Part shown: piece by piece, positions 42,947-51,405 of the stretch
How positions within the stretch are numbered: position 1 is the stretch's first letter
Layout: each line of letters begins with the position of its first letter
Assembly (NCBI RefSeq): GCF_018130065.1
Contig: NZ_JAFCME010000009.1
Coordinates: 1 to 64,000 of the forward strand
Length of the DNA: 64,000 bases
Direction of reading: 5' to 3'
Source: Bradyrhizobium sp. AUGA SZCCT0158
GTDB lineage: Bacteria > Pseudomonadota > Alphaproteobacteria > Rhizobiales > Xanthobacteraceae
Position numbers and translations under genes: made by a program
Notes under the pieces: generated by a model
Told to the model about the DNA's origin: nothing
What the model saw: only the letters and a program-made list of their open reading frames with translations
Databases searched by the model: none

Positions 42947-45589
42947 TCACACCCGTTCCACGAAACTATCGACCACCTTCTTCTCGCCGGCCTTCTCGAA
43001 GGCGATGGTGAGCTTGTTGCCGTCGATCTTCACGACGTTGCCGTACCCGAATTTCTGGTGGAAGACGCGGTCGTCGAGCGAGAATTCCGAAACGGTGCCG
43101 GTGGATTTAGCGACCAGTTCGCCCTCGATCACCATCGGCCCGCGCTTGGTGCGCGAGAAGCCGCTGGCAGTTTCGCCGCGCAAATCTGAAAACGGCGACT
43201 GGCTTTCCTCAAATCCGTCGCGGCCGTGACGGCCGCCCTGGTTGTTGCGGGCGCGATTGGCCTGCGCGCGCTGCCAGCCCGGCGTGGTGTAGCTGGAGCC
43301 GAAGGATTCGACGTTGTCGAAGCGGGAGGCGCCGTAGCCGCCGCTGCCGCCCCAGCCCGAGCCGCCCTTGGATTCCGTGATCTCGACATTGTCCGCCGGC
43401 AATTCGTCGAGGAAGCGCGACGGGATCGTGGTCGACCAGGTGCCGTGAATGCGGCGGTTGGTGGCGAAGTATAGTTTGGCGCGGCGGCGGGCGCGGGTCA
43501 GCCCGACATGGGCGAGGCGACGCTCTTCTTCGAGGCCGGCGCGGCCCTGTTCGTCGAGCGTGCGCTGGCTCGGAAACAGGCCTTCCTCCCAGCCGGGCAG
43601 GAACACGTTGTCGAATTCGAGGCCTTTGGCCGAATGCAGCGTCATCAGCGAGACGGCCTCGTCCTCGGCGCCGCCGTCGCGGTCCATCACCAGCGAGATG
43701 TGTTCGAGGAAACCCTGCAGGTTCTCGAACTCCTCCATCGAGCGCACCAGCTCCTTGAGGTTATCGAGCCGTCCGGCGGCATCCGCGGAGCGGTCCTTCT
43801 GCCACATCTCGGTGTAGCCGCTCTCGTCGAGCACGATTTCGGCGAGCTCCGTATGCGCGGTCACCTCGCGCTGGGCGCGCCAGCGGTCGAAATGCAGGAT
43901 GAGATCGCGCAAGGAGCCGCGCGCCTTCGGCTTCAGCTCATCGGTCTCGACCACGGCGCGGGCGGCCTCGAACAGCGGAATGCGGCGCTTGCGGGCGTGA
44001 TCGTGCAGCATCTGTACGGTGGCATCGCCGAGCCCGCGCTTGGGCACATTGACGATGCGCTCGAAGGCGAGATCGTCGGCCGGCGAATTGATCACGCGCA
44101 AATACGCCAGCGCGTCGCGGATCTCGGCGCGCTCGTAAAACCTTGGACCGCCGATCACGCGATAGGGCAGGCCGAGGGTGACGAAGCGATCTTCGAACTC
44201 GCGCATCTGGAACGAGGCCCGCACCAGGATCGCGACCTCGTTGAGGTTGTCGCCGGCGCGCTGCAGTTCCTCGATCTCCTCGCCGATGGCGCGGGCTTCC
44301 TCTTCGGAATCCCAGGACCCGGTTACGGTTACCTTCTCGCCGTCGACATCCTCGGTGCGCAGCGTCTTGCCGAGCCGGCCTTCATTATGCGCGATCAGAT
44401 GCGAGGCGGCGGCGAGGATATGACCGGTGGAGCGGTAATTGCGTTCGAGCCTGATAACCTTGGCGCCGGGAAAATCGTGCTCGAAGCGCAGGATGTTGTC
44501 GACCTCGGCACCGCGCCAGCCATAGATCGATTGGTCGTCGTCGCCGACGCAGCAGATGTTTTTCGGCGCGGCCATCGCGGGCAGGGCAGTCCCCTCGTCA
44601 TTCCGGGGCGCGCCGACAGGCGCGAACCCGGAATCCCGAGATGAGTCCTCTTCACTTCGAGATTCCGGGTTTGCGTCTTCGACGCGCCCCGGAATGACGG
44701 AGGAGGTGGTTGCCGGAATAACGGAGGTGGCAGGTGCGCCGGGGATGACGGAAGACAACGGCACGCCCGGTTTACCCGGCGCCTGCGACAGCAGCCGCAG
44801 CCACAGATATTGCGCGACATTGGTGTCCTGATATTCGTCGACCAGGATGAACTTGAAACGGGTCTGGTATTGCCGGAGCACATCGGGGTGCTCGCGGAAC
44901 AGGCGGATGTTCTCCAGCAGCAGATCGCCGAAATCGGCGGCGTTGAGGATCTTCAGCCGCTCCTGATAGCTGGCGTAGAGCTTGCCGCCCTTGCCATTGC
45001 CGAACACCGCGGCTTCGCCCGCAGGCACCTGCGCCGGCGTCAGGCCGCGGTTCTTCCAGCCGTCGATCAGCCCGGCCAGCATTCGCGCCGGCCAGCGCTT
45101 GTCGTCAATGTTCTCGGCCTGCAGCAACTGCTTGAGCAGGCGGACCTGGTCGTCGACGTCGAGCACGGTGAAATTGGATTTCAGCTGCACCAGTTCGGCG
45201 TGGTAGCGCAGGATGCGTCCGCCGATCGAGTGGAAGGTACCAAGCCACGGCATACCCTCGACGGCCTGGCCGAGCATCTGGCCGAGCCGCAGCTTCATCT
45301 CGCGCGCGGCCTTGTTGGTGAAGGTCACGGAGAGGATTTCGTGCGGCCGCGCCCGGCCCTGGCTCAGGATATGGGCGATGCGGGTGGTCAGCACGCGCGT
45401 CTTGCCGGTGCCGGCGCCGGCCAATACCAGCACCGGGCCGTCCAGCGTCACGACGGCGTCGCGCTGCTCCGGATTGAGCCCGCTGAGATATTGCGGGGCC
45501 GCCGTGGCGCGCGCACGCGCGGCGATGCCGCCAGCTGCGGGCTGGTGCTCGGGAACGCCGTGATGGGGCAGCTTGCTCGGCTCTGTCAT
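42947..45589 (-). CDS. uvrD: ATP-dependent DNA helicase UvrD/PcrA with in-frame repeat insertion
   Basis: An 880-residue superfamily 1A helicase. Motifs in order: Q-motif LNPEQRDAV near 38, Walker A AGAGTGKTR, TFTNKAAREMK, motif II LVDEYQDTN near 250, motif III GDDDQSIYGWRGA from about 348, RLERNYRS, MTLHSAKGLEF, VGLTRARR, and a C-terminal Tudor-like domain (FHQKFGYGNVVKIDGNKLTIAFE). Residues about 271-342 (nt 44564-44779) are an insertion between motifs II and III, absent where relatives go straight from RLLSQ to NICCVGDDDQS. It contains a translated palindromic repeat. The frame is kept, so the protein may be functional. Acts in nucleotide excision and mismatch repair. Confidence 0.93.
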   Translation of the reverse strand: MTEPSKLPHHGVPEHQPAAGGIAARARATAAPQYLSGLNPEQRDAVVTLDGPVLVLAGAGTGKTRVLTTRIAHILSQGRARPHEILSVTFTNKAAREMKLRLGQMLGQAVEGMPWLGTFHSIGGRILRYHAELVQLKSNFTVLDVDDQVRLLKQLLQAENIDDKRWPARMLAGLIDGWKNRGLTPAQVPAGEAAVFGNGKGGKLYASYQERLKILNAADFGDLLLENIRLFREHPDVLRQYQTRFKFILVDEYQDTNVAQYLWLRLLSQAPGKPGVPLSSVIPGAPATSVIPATTSSVIPGRVEDANPESRSEEDSSRDSGFAPVGAPRNDEGTALPAMAAPKNICCVGDDDQSIYGWRGAEVDNILRFEHDFPGAKVIRLERNYRSTGHILAAASHLIAHNEGRLGKTLRTEDVDGEKVTVTGSWDSEEEARAIGEEIEELQRAGDNLNEVAILVRASFQMREFEDRFVTLGLPYRVIGGPRFYERAEIRDALAYLRVINSPADDLAFERIVNVPKRGLGDATVQMLHDHARKRRIPLFEAARAVVETDELKPKARGSLRDLILHFDRWRAQREVTAHTELAEIVLDESGYTEMWQKDRSADAAGRLDNLKELVRSMEEFENLQGFLEHISLVMDRDGGAEDEAVSLMTLHSAKGLEFDNVFLPGWEEGLFPSQRTLDEQGRAGLEEERRLAHVGLTRARRRAKLYFATNRRIHGTWSTTIPSRFLDELPADNVEITESKGGSGWGGSGGYGASRFDNVESFGSSYTTPGWQRAQANRARNNQGGRHGRDGFEESQSPFSDLRGETASGFSRTKRGPMVIEGELVAKSTGTVSEFSLDDRVFHQKFGYGNVVKIDGNKLTIAFEKAGEKKVVDSFVERV
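44596..44699. repeat. Palindromic repeat element inside uvrD
   Basis: CGTCATTCCGGGGCGCG (44596-44612) is inverted at 44683-44699, and AACCCGGAATC (44625-44635) at 44661-44671. On the uvrD strand it is translated as VIPGRVEDANPESRSEEDS then SRDSGFAPVGAPRNDE. Two further partial copies of its end motif (CCGGAATAACGG 44713-44724 and CCGGGGATGACGG 44739-44751) follow, giving repeated SVIP in the protein. The related element at 62296-62373 lies between genes. Confidence 0.85.
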
Positions 45590-45868
45590 GCGAATCGTCT
45601 TGTCCCCACGATGGCACCGTGAGGCGGTGAAGGGGAGCCTTCTTAGCAGGGATTAAGCGCCATATAGGGCCTGTCCGGCTGTTTTGACAGGTTTAATCCG
45701 GCGTTATCCCTGCGCCTTATTTCGCAGGCGCCGCGATTTTGTTCCGCATTGCTGGCAAATATTCCCGGTTTCGCACCCAGGAACCATCGCTGCCGGGGCG
45801 GATTGTTTTGGCATGAGCAGGCGCGATCCTCTTAGCCGCGCCGATCGCAACCAAACAGAGGTGGTGTC

Positions 45869-46042
45869 ATGCTGAGCTGGGTCGTTACGTTTCTGGTCGT
45901 CGCATTGATCGCGGGTATTTTGGGCTTCGGCGGCATCGCCGGCGCCTCCGTCGAAATTGCCAAGGCGATCTTCTTCATCGCCATCATCCTGTTCCTGGTC
46001 TCGGCGGTGGTTGGCCTCGTGCGCGGACGGGGACAGGTTTAG
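45869..46042 (+). CDS. DUF1328 small membrane protein
   Basis: A 57-residue protein that is too short to show in a long-ORF scan: [20 protein letters not shown] then [19 protein letters not shown] and a second helix [15 protein letters not shown]. Two membrane helices and the GFGGIAG segment are diagnostic of DUF1328 (YtjA) proteins, common in proteobacteria and often stress-induced. AGAGG at 45856-45860 precedes the ATG. Function unknown. The region 45590-45868 upstream contains no other gene. Confidence 0.9.
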   Translation: MLSWVVTFLVVALIAGILGFGGIAGASVEIAKAIFFIAIILFLVSAVVGLVRGRGQV

Positions 46043-46086
46043 CGCTCCGTCGTCCTGACAGGATGACGCCTGCATAATAGCAAAAG

Positions 46087-46614
46087 CTATTTCGAGGGCA
46101 TCGCCACCTTCCGGCCGGTGCCCTCAGGACGTGGAACGGCCGCATGGCTATCCACCACCGCCTGGATGCGGGCGCGGATATCGGGCGGAAACGGCGCGGC
46201 CTTGCGCGTGTTCATGTCGATGTGAATGGTCATGTTCTCCGAAGTCGCGGAGATCCAGCCCTCGGTGGCGTGGCGCAGCTCTTCAAAGGTGTGAATGCGC
46301 TTCTCGTCGGCCGCGAGCAGATAGACCGTAACCTGCACGGGATCGCCGAGGTGAATCTCGCGCAAATACCGCACATGGCATTCGGCGGTGAAGGTCGAGC
46401 CGTGGCGCTCTTTCAAATAGCCGGGGCCGATCCCGAGATGCAGCCACATCTGGTCGATCGCGCGGTCCATCATCACGTTGTAATAGGCCATGTTGAGATG
46501 GCCGTTGTAATCGATCCATTGCGGCTCGATCTGCATCACCGACGACAGGAACGGTGCTGAAGGCAGGGGCATATCGGATAGTTTGTTTTTGGCGGCTGAA
46601 GCTGACGTCATCAT
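46087..46614 (-). CDS. Hot-dog fold acyl-CoA thioesterase-like protein
   Basis: About 175 residues from ATG 46614 (AAGGG upstream; a second ATG follows directly). A single hot-dog domain: WIDYNGHLNMAYYNVMMDRAIDQMW carries the Asp-Tyr-Asn-GH-N active-site signature of the 4-hydroxybenzoyl-CoA thioesterase type; CHVRYLREIHLGDPVQVTVYLL follows. Hydrolyses an acyl-CoA, perhaps carnitine- or betaine-linked, but the substrate is not decidable. Divergent from the FAD dehydrogenase gene, with 76 nt between the starts. Confidence 0.85.
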   Translation of the reverse strand: MMTSASAAKNKLSDMPLPSAPFLSSVMQIEPQWIDYNGHLNMAYYNVMMDRAIDQMWLHLGIGPGYLKERHGSTFTAECHVRYLREIHLGDPVQVTVYLLAADEKRIHTFEELRHATEGWISATSENMTIHIDMNTRKAAPFPPDIRARIQAVVDSHAAVPRPEGTGRKVAMPSK

Positions 46615-46690
46615 CCATCCCTTGGCCGATCTCTCTTGACCCCTCATATATCCTTTGCCACGGTCCGCTCAAAGCCGGGAGGAATTTTGC

Positions 46691-48109
46691 GTGGCGATGA
46701 CGATATCGGGCAATGAGAAGCGGCCGGAACCGCTGGCGCTGGCAAGCGCCGTTGAGGCGCTGGCGGCGCGGTTCGGTAACCGGCTGATCACCTCGCATGC
46801 GGTGCGCGAACAGCATGCCCATACCACCACCTGGCTGCCGACCCAGCCGCCCGATGCCGTGGTGATGGCGCAGGAAACCGCCGATATCCAGGATGTGGTC
46901 CGGATCTGCGCCAAGCATACCGTTCCCGTCATCGCGTTCGGCACCGGCACTTCGCTGGAGGGGCAGGTCAACGCGCCGGCCGGCGGCATCTGCATCGATC
47001 TGCACGACATGAACAAGGTGCTGGCAGTCCATGCCGACGACCTTGATTGCGTGATCCAGCCCGGCGTGACCCGCAAGGCGCTGAACGAGCATCTGCGCGA
47101 CCAGGGCGTGTTCTTTCCGATCGATCCCGGTGCCGACGCCTCGCTCGGCGGCATGGCCTCGACCCGCGCCTCCGGCACCAACGCGGTGCGTTACGGCACC
47201 ATGCGCGACAACGTGCTGGCGCTGAAGGTCGTGCGCGGCGACGGCGAGATCATCACCACGGGCACGCGGGCCAAGAAATCCTCCGCCGGTTACGACCTGA
47301 CGCATCTGTTTGTCGGCGCCGAGGGCACGCTCGGCATCATCTCCGAACTCACCATCAAGCTGCGCGGCATTCCGGAGACGATCGCGGCCGCCGCCTGTTC
47401 GTTCGAGACGGTGCGCGGTGCCTGCCAGGCGACGATCCTTGCAATTCAAACCGGCATTCCCGTCGCGCGCATCGAGCTGCTCAACGCCGAGCAGGTGCGC
47501 GCCTGCAATTCCTATTCGAAATTGACCCTGCCGGAGACGCCCTTGTTGCTGCTGGAATTCCACGGCAGCGCCAATGAGGTCGCGGAGCAGTCGAAGAATT
47601 TCAAGGAGATCGCTGGTGAATGCGGCGGCGGCGATTTCACCTGGACCACCAAGCCGGAGGACCGCACCAAACTCTGGCAGGCGCGGCACGACGCCTATTG
47701 GTCGGTGAAGGCGCTGCGTCCCGGCGCCGGCGTGGTTGCGACGGATGTGTGCGTGCCGATTTCGCGGCTGGCCGATTGCGTCACCGAGACTGAAGAAGAT
47801 CTGAAGCGGCTCAACCTGCTGTCGCCAATCGTCGGCCATGTCGGCGACGGCAATTTCCACTGCTCGCTGGTCTGCGACGTCGACAATGCCGACGAGATGG
47901 CCCGCGGCGAGGATTTCATGCACCGCCTGGTCGAACGCGCGCAGGCGATGGGCGGCACCTGCACCGGCGAACACGGCATCGGGCAGGGCAAGCAGAAATA
48001 CCTGAAGGCCGAACTCGGTGATGAGGCGATCGACGCCATGCGCGCGCTGAAGAAGGCGCTCGATCCGCAAAACATCTTCAACCCGGGGAAGATCGTGCCG
48101 ACGGTTTAG
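46691..48109 (+). CDS. FAD-linked D-2-hydroxyacid dehydrogenase (D-lactate dehydrogenase/GlcD type)
   Basis: About 472 residues starting at GTG 46691, eight nt after GGGAGGA; an upstream ATG (46655) would place this site inside the gene. FAD (PCMH) domain: PVIAFGTGTSLEGQVNAPAGG, PGADASLGGMASTRASGTNAVRYGTMRDN, GAEGTLGIISELTIKL. C-terminal cap with HVGDGNFHCSLV and GTCTGEHGIGQGKQKYL, the metal/substrate signatures of D-lactate or glycolate dehydrogenases. Oxidises a D-2-hydroxy acid and passes electrons to cytochrome c or quinone. No glcE/glcF partners follow. Confidence 0.9.
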   Translation: MAMTISGNEKRPEPLALASAVEALAARFGNRLITSHAVREQHAHTTTWLPTQPPDAVVMAQETADIQDVVRICAKHTVPVIAFGTGTSLEGQVNAPAGGICIDLHDMNKVLAVHADDLDCVIQPGVTRKALNEHLRDQGVFFPIDPGADASLGGMASTRASGTNAVRYGTMRDNVLALKVVRGDGEIITTGTRAKKSSAGYDLTHLFVGAEGTLGIISELTIKLRGIPETIAAAACSFETVRGACQATILAIQTGIPVARIELLNAEQVRACNSYSKLTLPETPLLLLEFHGSANEVAEQSKNFKEIAGECGGGDFTWTTKPEDRTKLWQARHDAYWSVKALRPGAGVVATDVCVPISRLADCVTETEEDLKRLNLLSPIVGHVGDGNFHCSLVCDVDNADEMARGEDFMHRLVERAQAMGGTCTGEHGIGQGKQKYLKAELGDEAIDAMRALKKALDPQNIFNPGKIVPTV

Positions 48110-48435
48110 GGCCGGGCACAATTCTCCCGCGAATTCCCCGAAGGCCCGTGCACTCCCCGCTTCGCGAGTGGAACTTTTGCTCCCTGTCGGCGTCTGGGCG
48201 GCCCTACCTTCGAGTGTAGCGATCGGCAAGCGTGGAGGTCACGGCGGAGGCCATGGGCATTTCGTAGATGGCCGCCCGAGCTCATGGAGGCCGGCCGCAC
48301 GCCAAGAGCAACGATCCGGATTTGCAAACCTCTGTTGCCGGAATGTCACCATCGATTGATTTTCCCGGATGAGAATGCGGCCGCTGATCGCACGATCGCA
48401 TTGTTTGTCTTGCAAACGCGCTGGCTGCTGATTCC
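48110..48435. other. Intergenic region, no supported gene
   Basis: A 326-bp stretch with lower GC toward its right end. No convincing ORF, repeat or terminator seen; the right part presumably holds the promoter of the small gene at 48436. Confidence 0.45.
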
Positions 48436-48822
48436 ATGCAATGGTTCAAAAAGGACGTTCCCGCACCCAAGGATATCTGGGACGAGCCCATCGAGGGGCC
48501 GATCGGAGATCTCCAGGCTGCGAACAAGATACGGGAAATCTGCCGTTCTGCGGCCAGCAGTGCGGAAAAGATCAGCGGTGCTGCCGACCGTTCGAAAATC
48601 AAGTCCGAAATCGAACGTTATGAGCGCGCGGCGAAAGCCGCTATGCAAATTGCCATGAAGATTTCCGATGGTCTGTTGCGAGACACCGCCGTGCGGCAGA
48701 TCCTCGAACTCTGCCTCCAAGCCAATCACACCACGACCGCGCGAACGCTGTTTCGCGCCATCCAGTCCAAATCGATCAGTGACGACGTGCTGAAGCAGCA
48801 TCCCTCGCTGGGCACGGCGTAG
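48436..48822 (+). CDS. Hypothetical helical protein
   Basis: A 128-residue, mainly alpha-helical, charged protein without leader or membrane segment. Begins MQWFKKDVPAPKDIWDEP; helices around IREICRSAASSAEKISGAA, IERYERAAKAAMQIAMKIS and ILELCLQANHTTTARTLFRA suggest a small helical-hairpin or TPR-like array. Slightly lower GC than its neighbours. Ends 8 nt before the convergent end of the metallopeptidase gene. No clear ribosome-binding site at the ATG. Family unknown. Confidence 0.6.
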   Translation: MQWFKKDVPAPKDIWDEPIEGPIGDLQAANKIREICRSAASSAEKISGAADRSKIKSEIERYERAAKAAMQIAMKISDGLLRDTAVRQILELCLQANHTTTARTLFRAIQSKSISDDVLKQHPSLGTA

Positions 48823-48830
48823 CCGCAGCG

Positions 48831-49823
48831 CTATTTCGCGCGCGGCGCAGTGATCGCTTTGCGGATCGCCGCCAGCGGCGCAGCGTCGTCGAACTCGAGG
48901 CTTTCGCCCTGCGGCTTCAGGCCGAGGTCGCGCCACAGGCCCGCGAGATCGGGCGTCACGGGCTTTGAACCCATCTCGCCATGAAGCGTCGTCAGCACGT
49001 CGACGCCGACGGCCTTGTCGGCGGTGGAGAGAAGACGATCGAGCGACCAATCCTTTTCATGATTGCCGCCCGCGGCGAGGACGCCGCGCATGGCGTCCTG
49101 CAGGCCGAGGCGATTATTCGTTCGCTTGCGGATTTCGATGTCCGCAAGCAGGCAGAACATCGCGCCGCCCCAATATCGCCGGCCCCAGGTGTCGGTGTTG
49201 TCGAGGCCCTGATCGCCGGCCTGCGGCAGGCCCTTCGGCATGTCGCGCATCATTGCCTGCCAGATTTCCGCTGCCGTGAGGTCGCCGGCCTGCACCCGCG
49301 CCACCGGCTCGATATAGACGGCAAGACCTTCCGACAGCCACGTGTGGCGATGGTTCAGATCGGGCAGGGCGGTGTGCACCATCTCGTGCACCATCACCCA
49401 GTCGCGCCGCAAAACCTCCTCGGTGGAATCGCGGCCGAGCGGAATGCGGATCGCGGCGCCGCGATAGCCCCACGTCGTGCCGCCGCGAATGCGGGCGCCG
49501 TCGACCGGCACCAGCAGCAGCCGCAGTTGTTCGACGGGAAACCGGCCATAATAGGTGGCGACGGCCTTCGCCGACATCCGGACCCAGTCGAGCACCTTTT
49601 CTCTCGGCAGCGCCATCTCGCCGGGCGCGAAGCCGACATGGATGGTGCCGCCTTCGATTTCGAGGTCGGTCTTGGGCATCCGGTCGAACGCGTCATACGG
49701 CATCCGGTCGCCGCGCATATAGTCCGACTGCGCATCGGCGCGGAACGAAATCAGGCTCGCCGGCATGGCGGTGAGGACGGCGGTCAACACGATCCAGCCG
49801 ATGCCGCCGAGGGTTTTCATCAC
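48831..49823 (-). CDS. Exported HExxH metallopeptidase-like protein in the bufferin operon
   Basis: A 330-residue protein: signal peptide about 1-31 (ending RADAQ), then a gluzincin-type peptidase domain. HEMVH at 146-150 supplies two zinc His and the catalytic Glu; TWLSEGLAVYIEP at 162-173 supplies the third ligand (Glu165). The flanking RIPLGRDSTEEVLRRDWVM and the later ADIEIRKRTNNRLGLQDAMRGVLA resemble M1/M61-like peptidases of unknown substrate. Its ATG overlaps the creatininase-family stop as ATGA, so it is translationally coupled to the bufferin maturation operon. A role in processing or turnover of the exported bufferin is inferred. Confidence 0.8.
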   Translation of the reverse strand: MMKTLGGIGWIVLTAVLTAMPASLISFRADAQSDYMRGDRMPYDAFDRMPKTDLEIEGGTIHVGFAPGEMALPREKVLDWVRMSAKAVATYYGRFPVEQLRLLLVPVDGARIRGGTTWGYRGAAIRIPLGRDSTEEVLRRDWVMVHEMVHTALPDLNHRHTWLSEGLAVYIEPVARVQAGDLTAAEIWQAMMRDMPKGLPQAGDQGLDNTDTWGRRYWGGAMFCLLADIEIRKRTNNRLGLQDAMRGVLAAGGNHEKDWSLDRLLSTADKAVGVDVLTTLHGEMGSKPVTPDLAGLWRDLGLKPQGESLEFDDAAPLAAIRKAITAPRAK

Positions 49824-50608
49824 GACACGCTTCTGGTCGTGCCGGGCCGCTGCTGCGCGACGGTTCGGTCTGTCACGAACGCCGCGACCTTTTCCCTGAG
49901 ATCGTCGAGCATCGTGGCGAGCAGGATTTCGCCCTTGGCCGACGTCGCCAAGGTCGGGTCGCCATAGCTGCCCGAGCGGCTGTAATTCGGCGAGTTCGTA
50001 TCCACCGGTGTCAGCGGGCCGGGCGCCTCCTTTCCGATGGCCGGGCTCGGCTCGGCGCGTGCCATATCGACGAGGTGTGGCACCAGCGCCAGCATCAATG
50101 ACGTCTCGAGTTCGTCGGCGTGGCTGCCATGGCTCTGTTCGGCCAGCCGTTCGGCGGCCTGGCGATAGCGCGGGCCTTCATGGATGCGCAGATGCGTGAC
50201 CTTGCCGGCATCAAGCCGCGCCAAAGCGCGCTCGACCGGTGCCAGCGTACTGATCCCGGTGTTGAGAACGAACAGCTTTCGGCACCCGCTGCCGAGAATG
50301 CCTTCCGCGATCTCATGCACGACGGCTTCGAAGGTCGCGCTCGAAAGACTGCAGCTGCCCGCATAGGCGACGAAGGCGGGATAGTATCCGTAAGCCAGCG
50401 TCGGCCAGATCAGTGCGTCGATCCGTTCGGCGAGTTGGCTCGCAAGCCATTCGGCTTGGATGCGGTCGGTATTGAGAGGGAGGTGGAAACCATGCTCCTT
50501 GGCGGCCGCGCCAACGGGCAGTATCGCCGCAGCACCATTAGCGATGTGCCGCGCGACTTCGTCCCATGTCATACGCTCGATAAAATGGTGATCGGTATCG
50601 GTGCCCAT
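49820..50608 (-). CDS. Creatininase-family amidohydrolase/peptidase in the bufferin operon
   Basis: A 262-residue cytoplasmic protein. Metal-site motifs: ILPVGAAAKEHGFHLPLNTDRIQAEW (Glu, His and Asp of the family's dinuclear site) near 29-53, SCSLSSATF, and ADELETSLMLALVPHLVD with the late Glu. Creatininase relatives include MftE, which removes a dipeptide from the mycofactocin precursor peptide. Its position, 17 nt after bufC and overlapping the metallopeptidase gene by 4 nt, makes a peptidase role in bufferin biosynthesis plausible, as an inference. Creatinine hydrolysis itself is unlikely in this context. Confidence 0.85.
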   Translation of the reverse strand: MGTDTDHHFIERMTWDEVARHIANGAAAILPVGAAAKEHGFHLPLNTDRIQAEWLASQLAERIDALIWPTLAYGYYPAFVAYAGSCSLSSATFEAVVHEIAEGILGSGCRKLFVLNTGISTLAPVERALARLDAGKVTHLRIHEGPRYRQAAERLAEQSHGSHADELETSLMLALVPHLVDMARAEPSPAIGKEAPGPLTPVDTNSPNYSRSGSYGDPTLATSAKGEILLATMLDDLREKVAAFVTDRTVAQQRPGTTRSVS

Positions 50609-50625
50609 GTCTCGGGCCTCTGTTA

Positions 50626-51405
50626 TCAGGTGGAAACCGCCGTCAGGTTGCCCGAAGTAATCCAGCCATGCAGATAGCCCGCGCCGCGTGCCGCCGCGCC
50701 ATCGGGATCGTCATAGGTAGCCAACATCTCGCAGAGCACGCCGAACGGAATGCCGCTCGCGGCCTCGTCCCACATCATCGCTTCTTCAGGGGCAAGTTCG
50801 CGGAACATTGGCGTGGTGTCCTGGCGCCAGACCAGGATGCGCGCCGGTTCTTCCAGCTTGGCCGCATCCGGCGGCGTCTCGTCATTCTTGAGCGCCAGCC
50901 AGACCGCGGAGGCGTTGGTCGACAAATCGAGCCTGGTCGCGCTGAGGTGCGGCTGGAACTTGAGATCGTTCCATTGCTCCGGCGCAAACGAAGCCATGGC
51001 GGTCAGTTCAAGCACCGGGCCTTCCGCGGCGTCGAAGGCGTCGTTGAGCGCTTTCTCCAGCGCTGCGAGATCAGCAAGAACAGGATGGTTGCAATAGGGT
51101 TCTGCCGATCTCAAAAACTCCGGCAGGCCTTGCGAAAACCAGCGCAGGTTCGGATGTTCTGAGGGGCGCGCCTTGACATAGGCATGGCCCATCTCGTCGA
51201 ACGCCTCATCGCCGAGATACGAATGCAGCAACGCGTGGTCGTTACGAAGCGCCTCCACCAGCCGCGAGCCGTAGGCGTAGCGATAGACGCCGTACAGCGT
51301 CTCGCGTTTCTCGCGGGGGCTGTCGAGGATTTCGGTGAGCACCGTGTCGTCGCCGGTCAGGATGCCGCGCTGGAAATCCGCCTGTTGCCGCGCGAAGTCG
51401 CTCAT
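50626..51405 (-). CDS. bufC: Bufferin maturation partner BufC/HvfC (DUF2063)
   Basis: A 259-residue protein: DUF2063 N-terminal helical domain (FARQQADFQRGILTGDDTVLTEILDS...RYAYGSRLVEALRNDHALLHSYLGDEAFDEMGHAYV) and a C-terminal domain about 110-259. In the bufferin, Hvf and Gig systems this protein works with the DUF692 oxidase, probably presenting the precursor peptide. It overlaps bufB by 4 nt (ATGA at 51402-51405) and is followed 17 nt later by the creatininase-family gene. Confidence 0.9.
   Translation of the reverse strand: MSDFARQQADFQRGILTGDDTVLTEILDSPREKRETLYGVYRYAYGSRLVEALRNDHALLHSYLGDEAFDEMGHAYVKARPSEHPNLRWFSQGLPEFLRSAEPYCNHPVLADLAALEKALNDAFDAAEGPVLELTAMASFAPEQWNDLKFQPHLSATRLDLSTNASAVWLALKNDETPPDAAKLEEPARILVWRQDTTPMFRELAPEEAMMWDEAASGIPFGVLCEMLATYDDPDGAAARGAGYLHGWITSGNLTAVST

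Noticed and set aside
45770..45795. GGAAC upstream of the DUF1328 gene as an EcfG promoter
   Set aside because: The next GTT is about 20 nt away, outside the 16-17 nt spacing, so I do not call it.
46283..48229. Minus-strand ORF of 648 codons opposite the FAD dehydrogenase gene
   Set aside because: Overlaps two well-supported genes (thioesterase and dehydrogenase) and has no family features.
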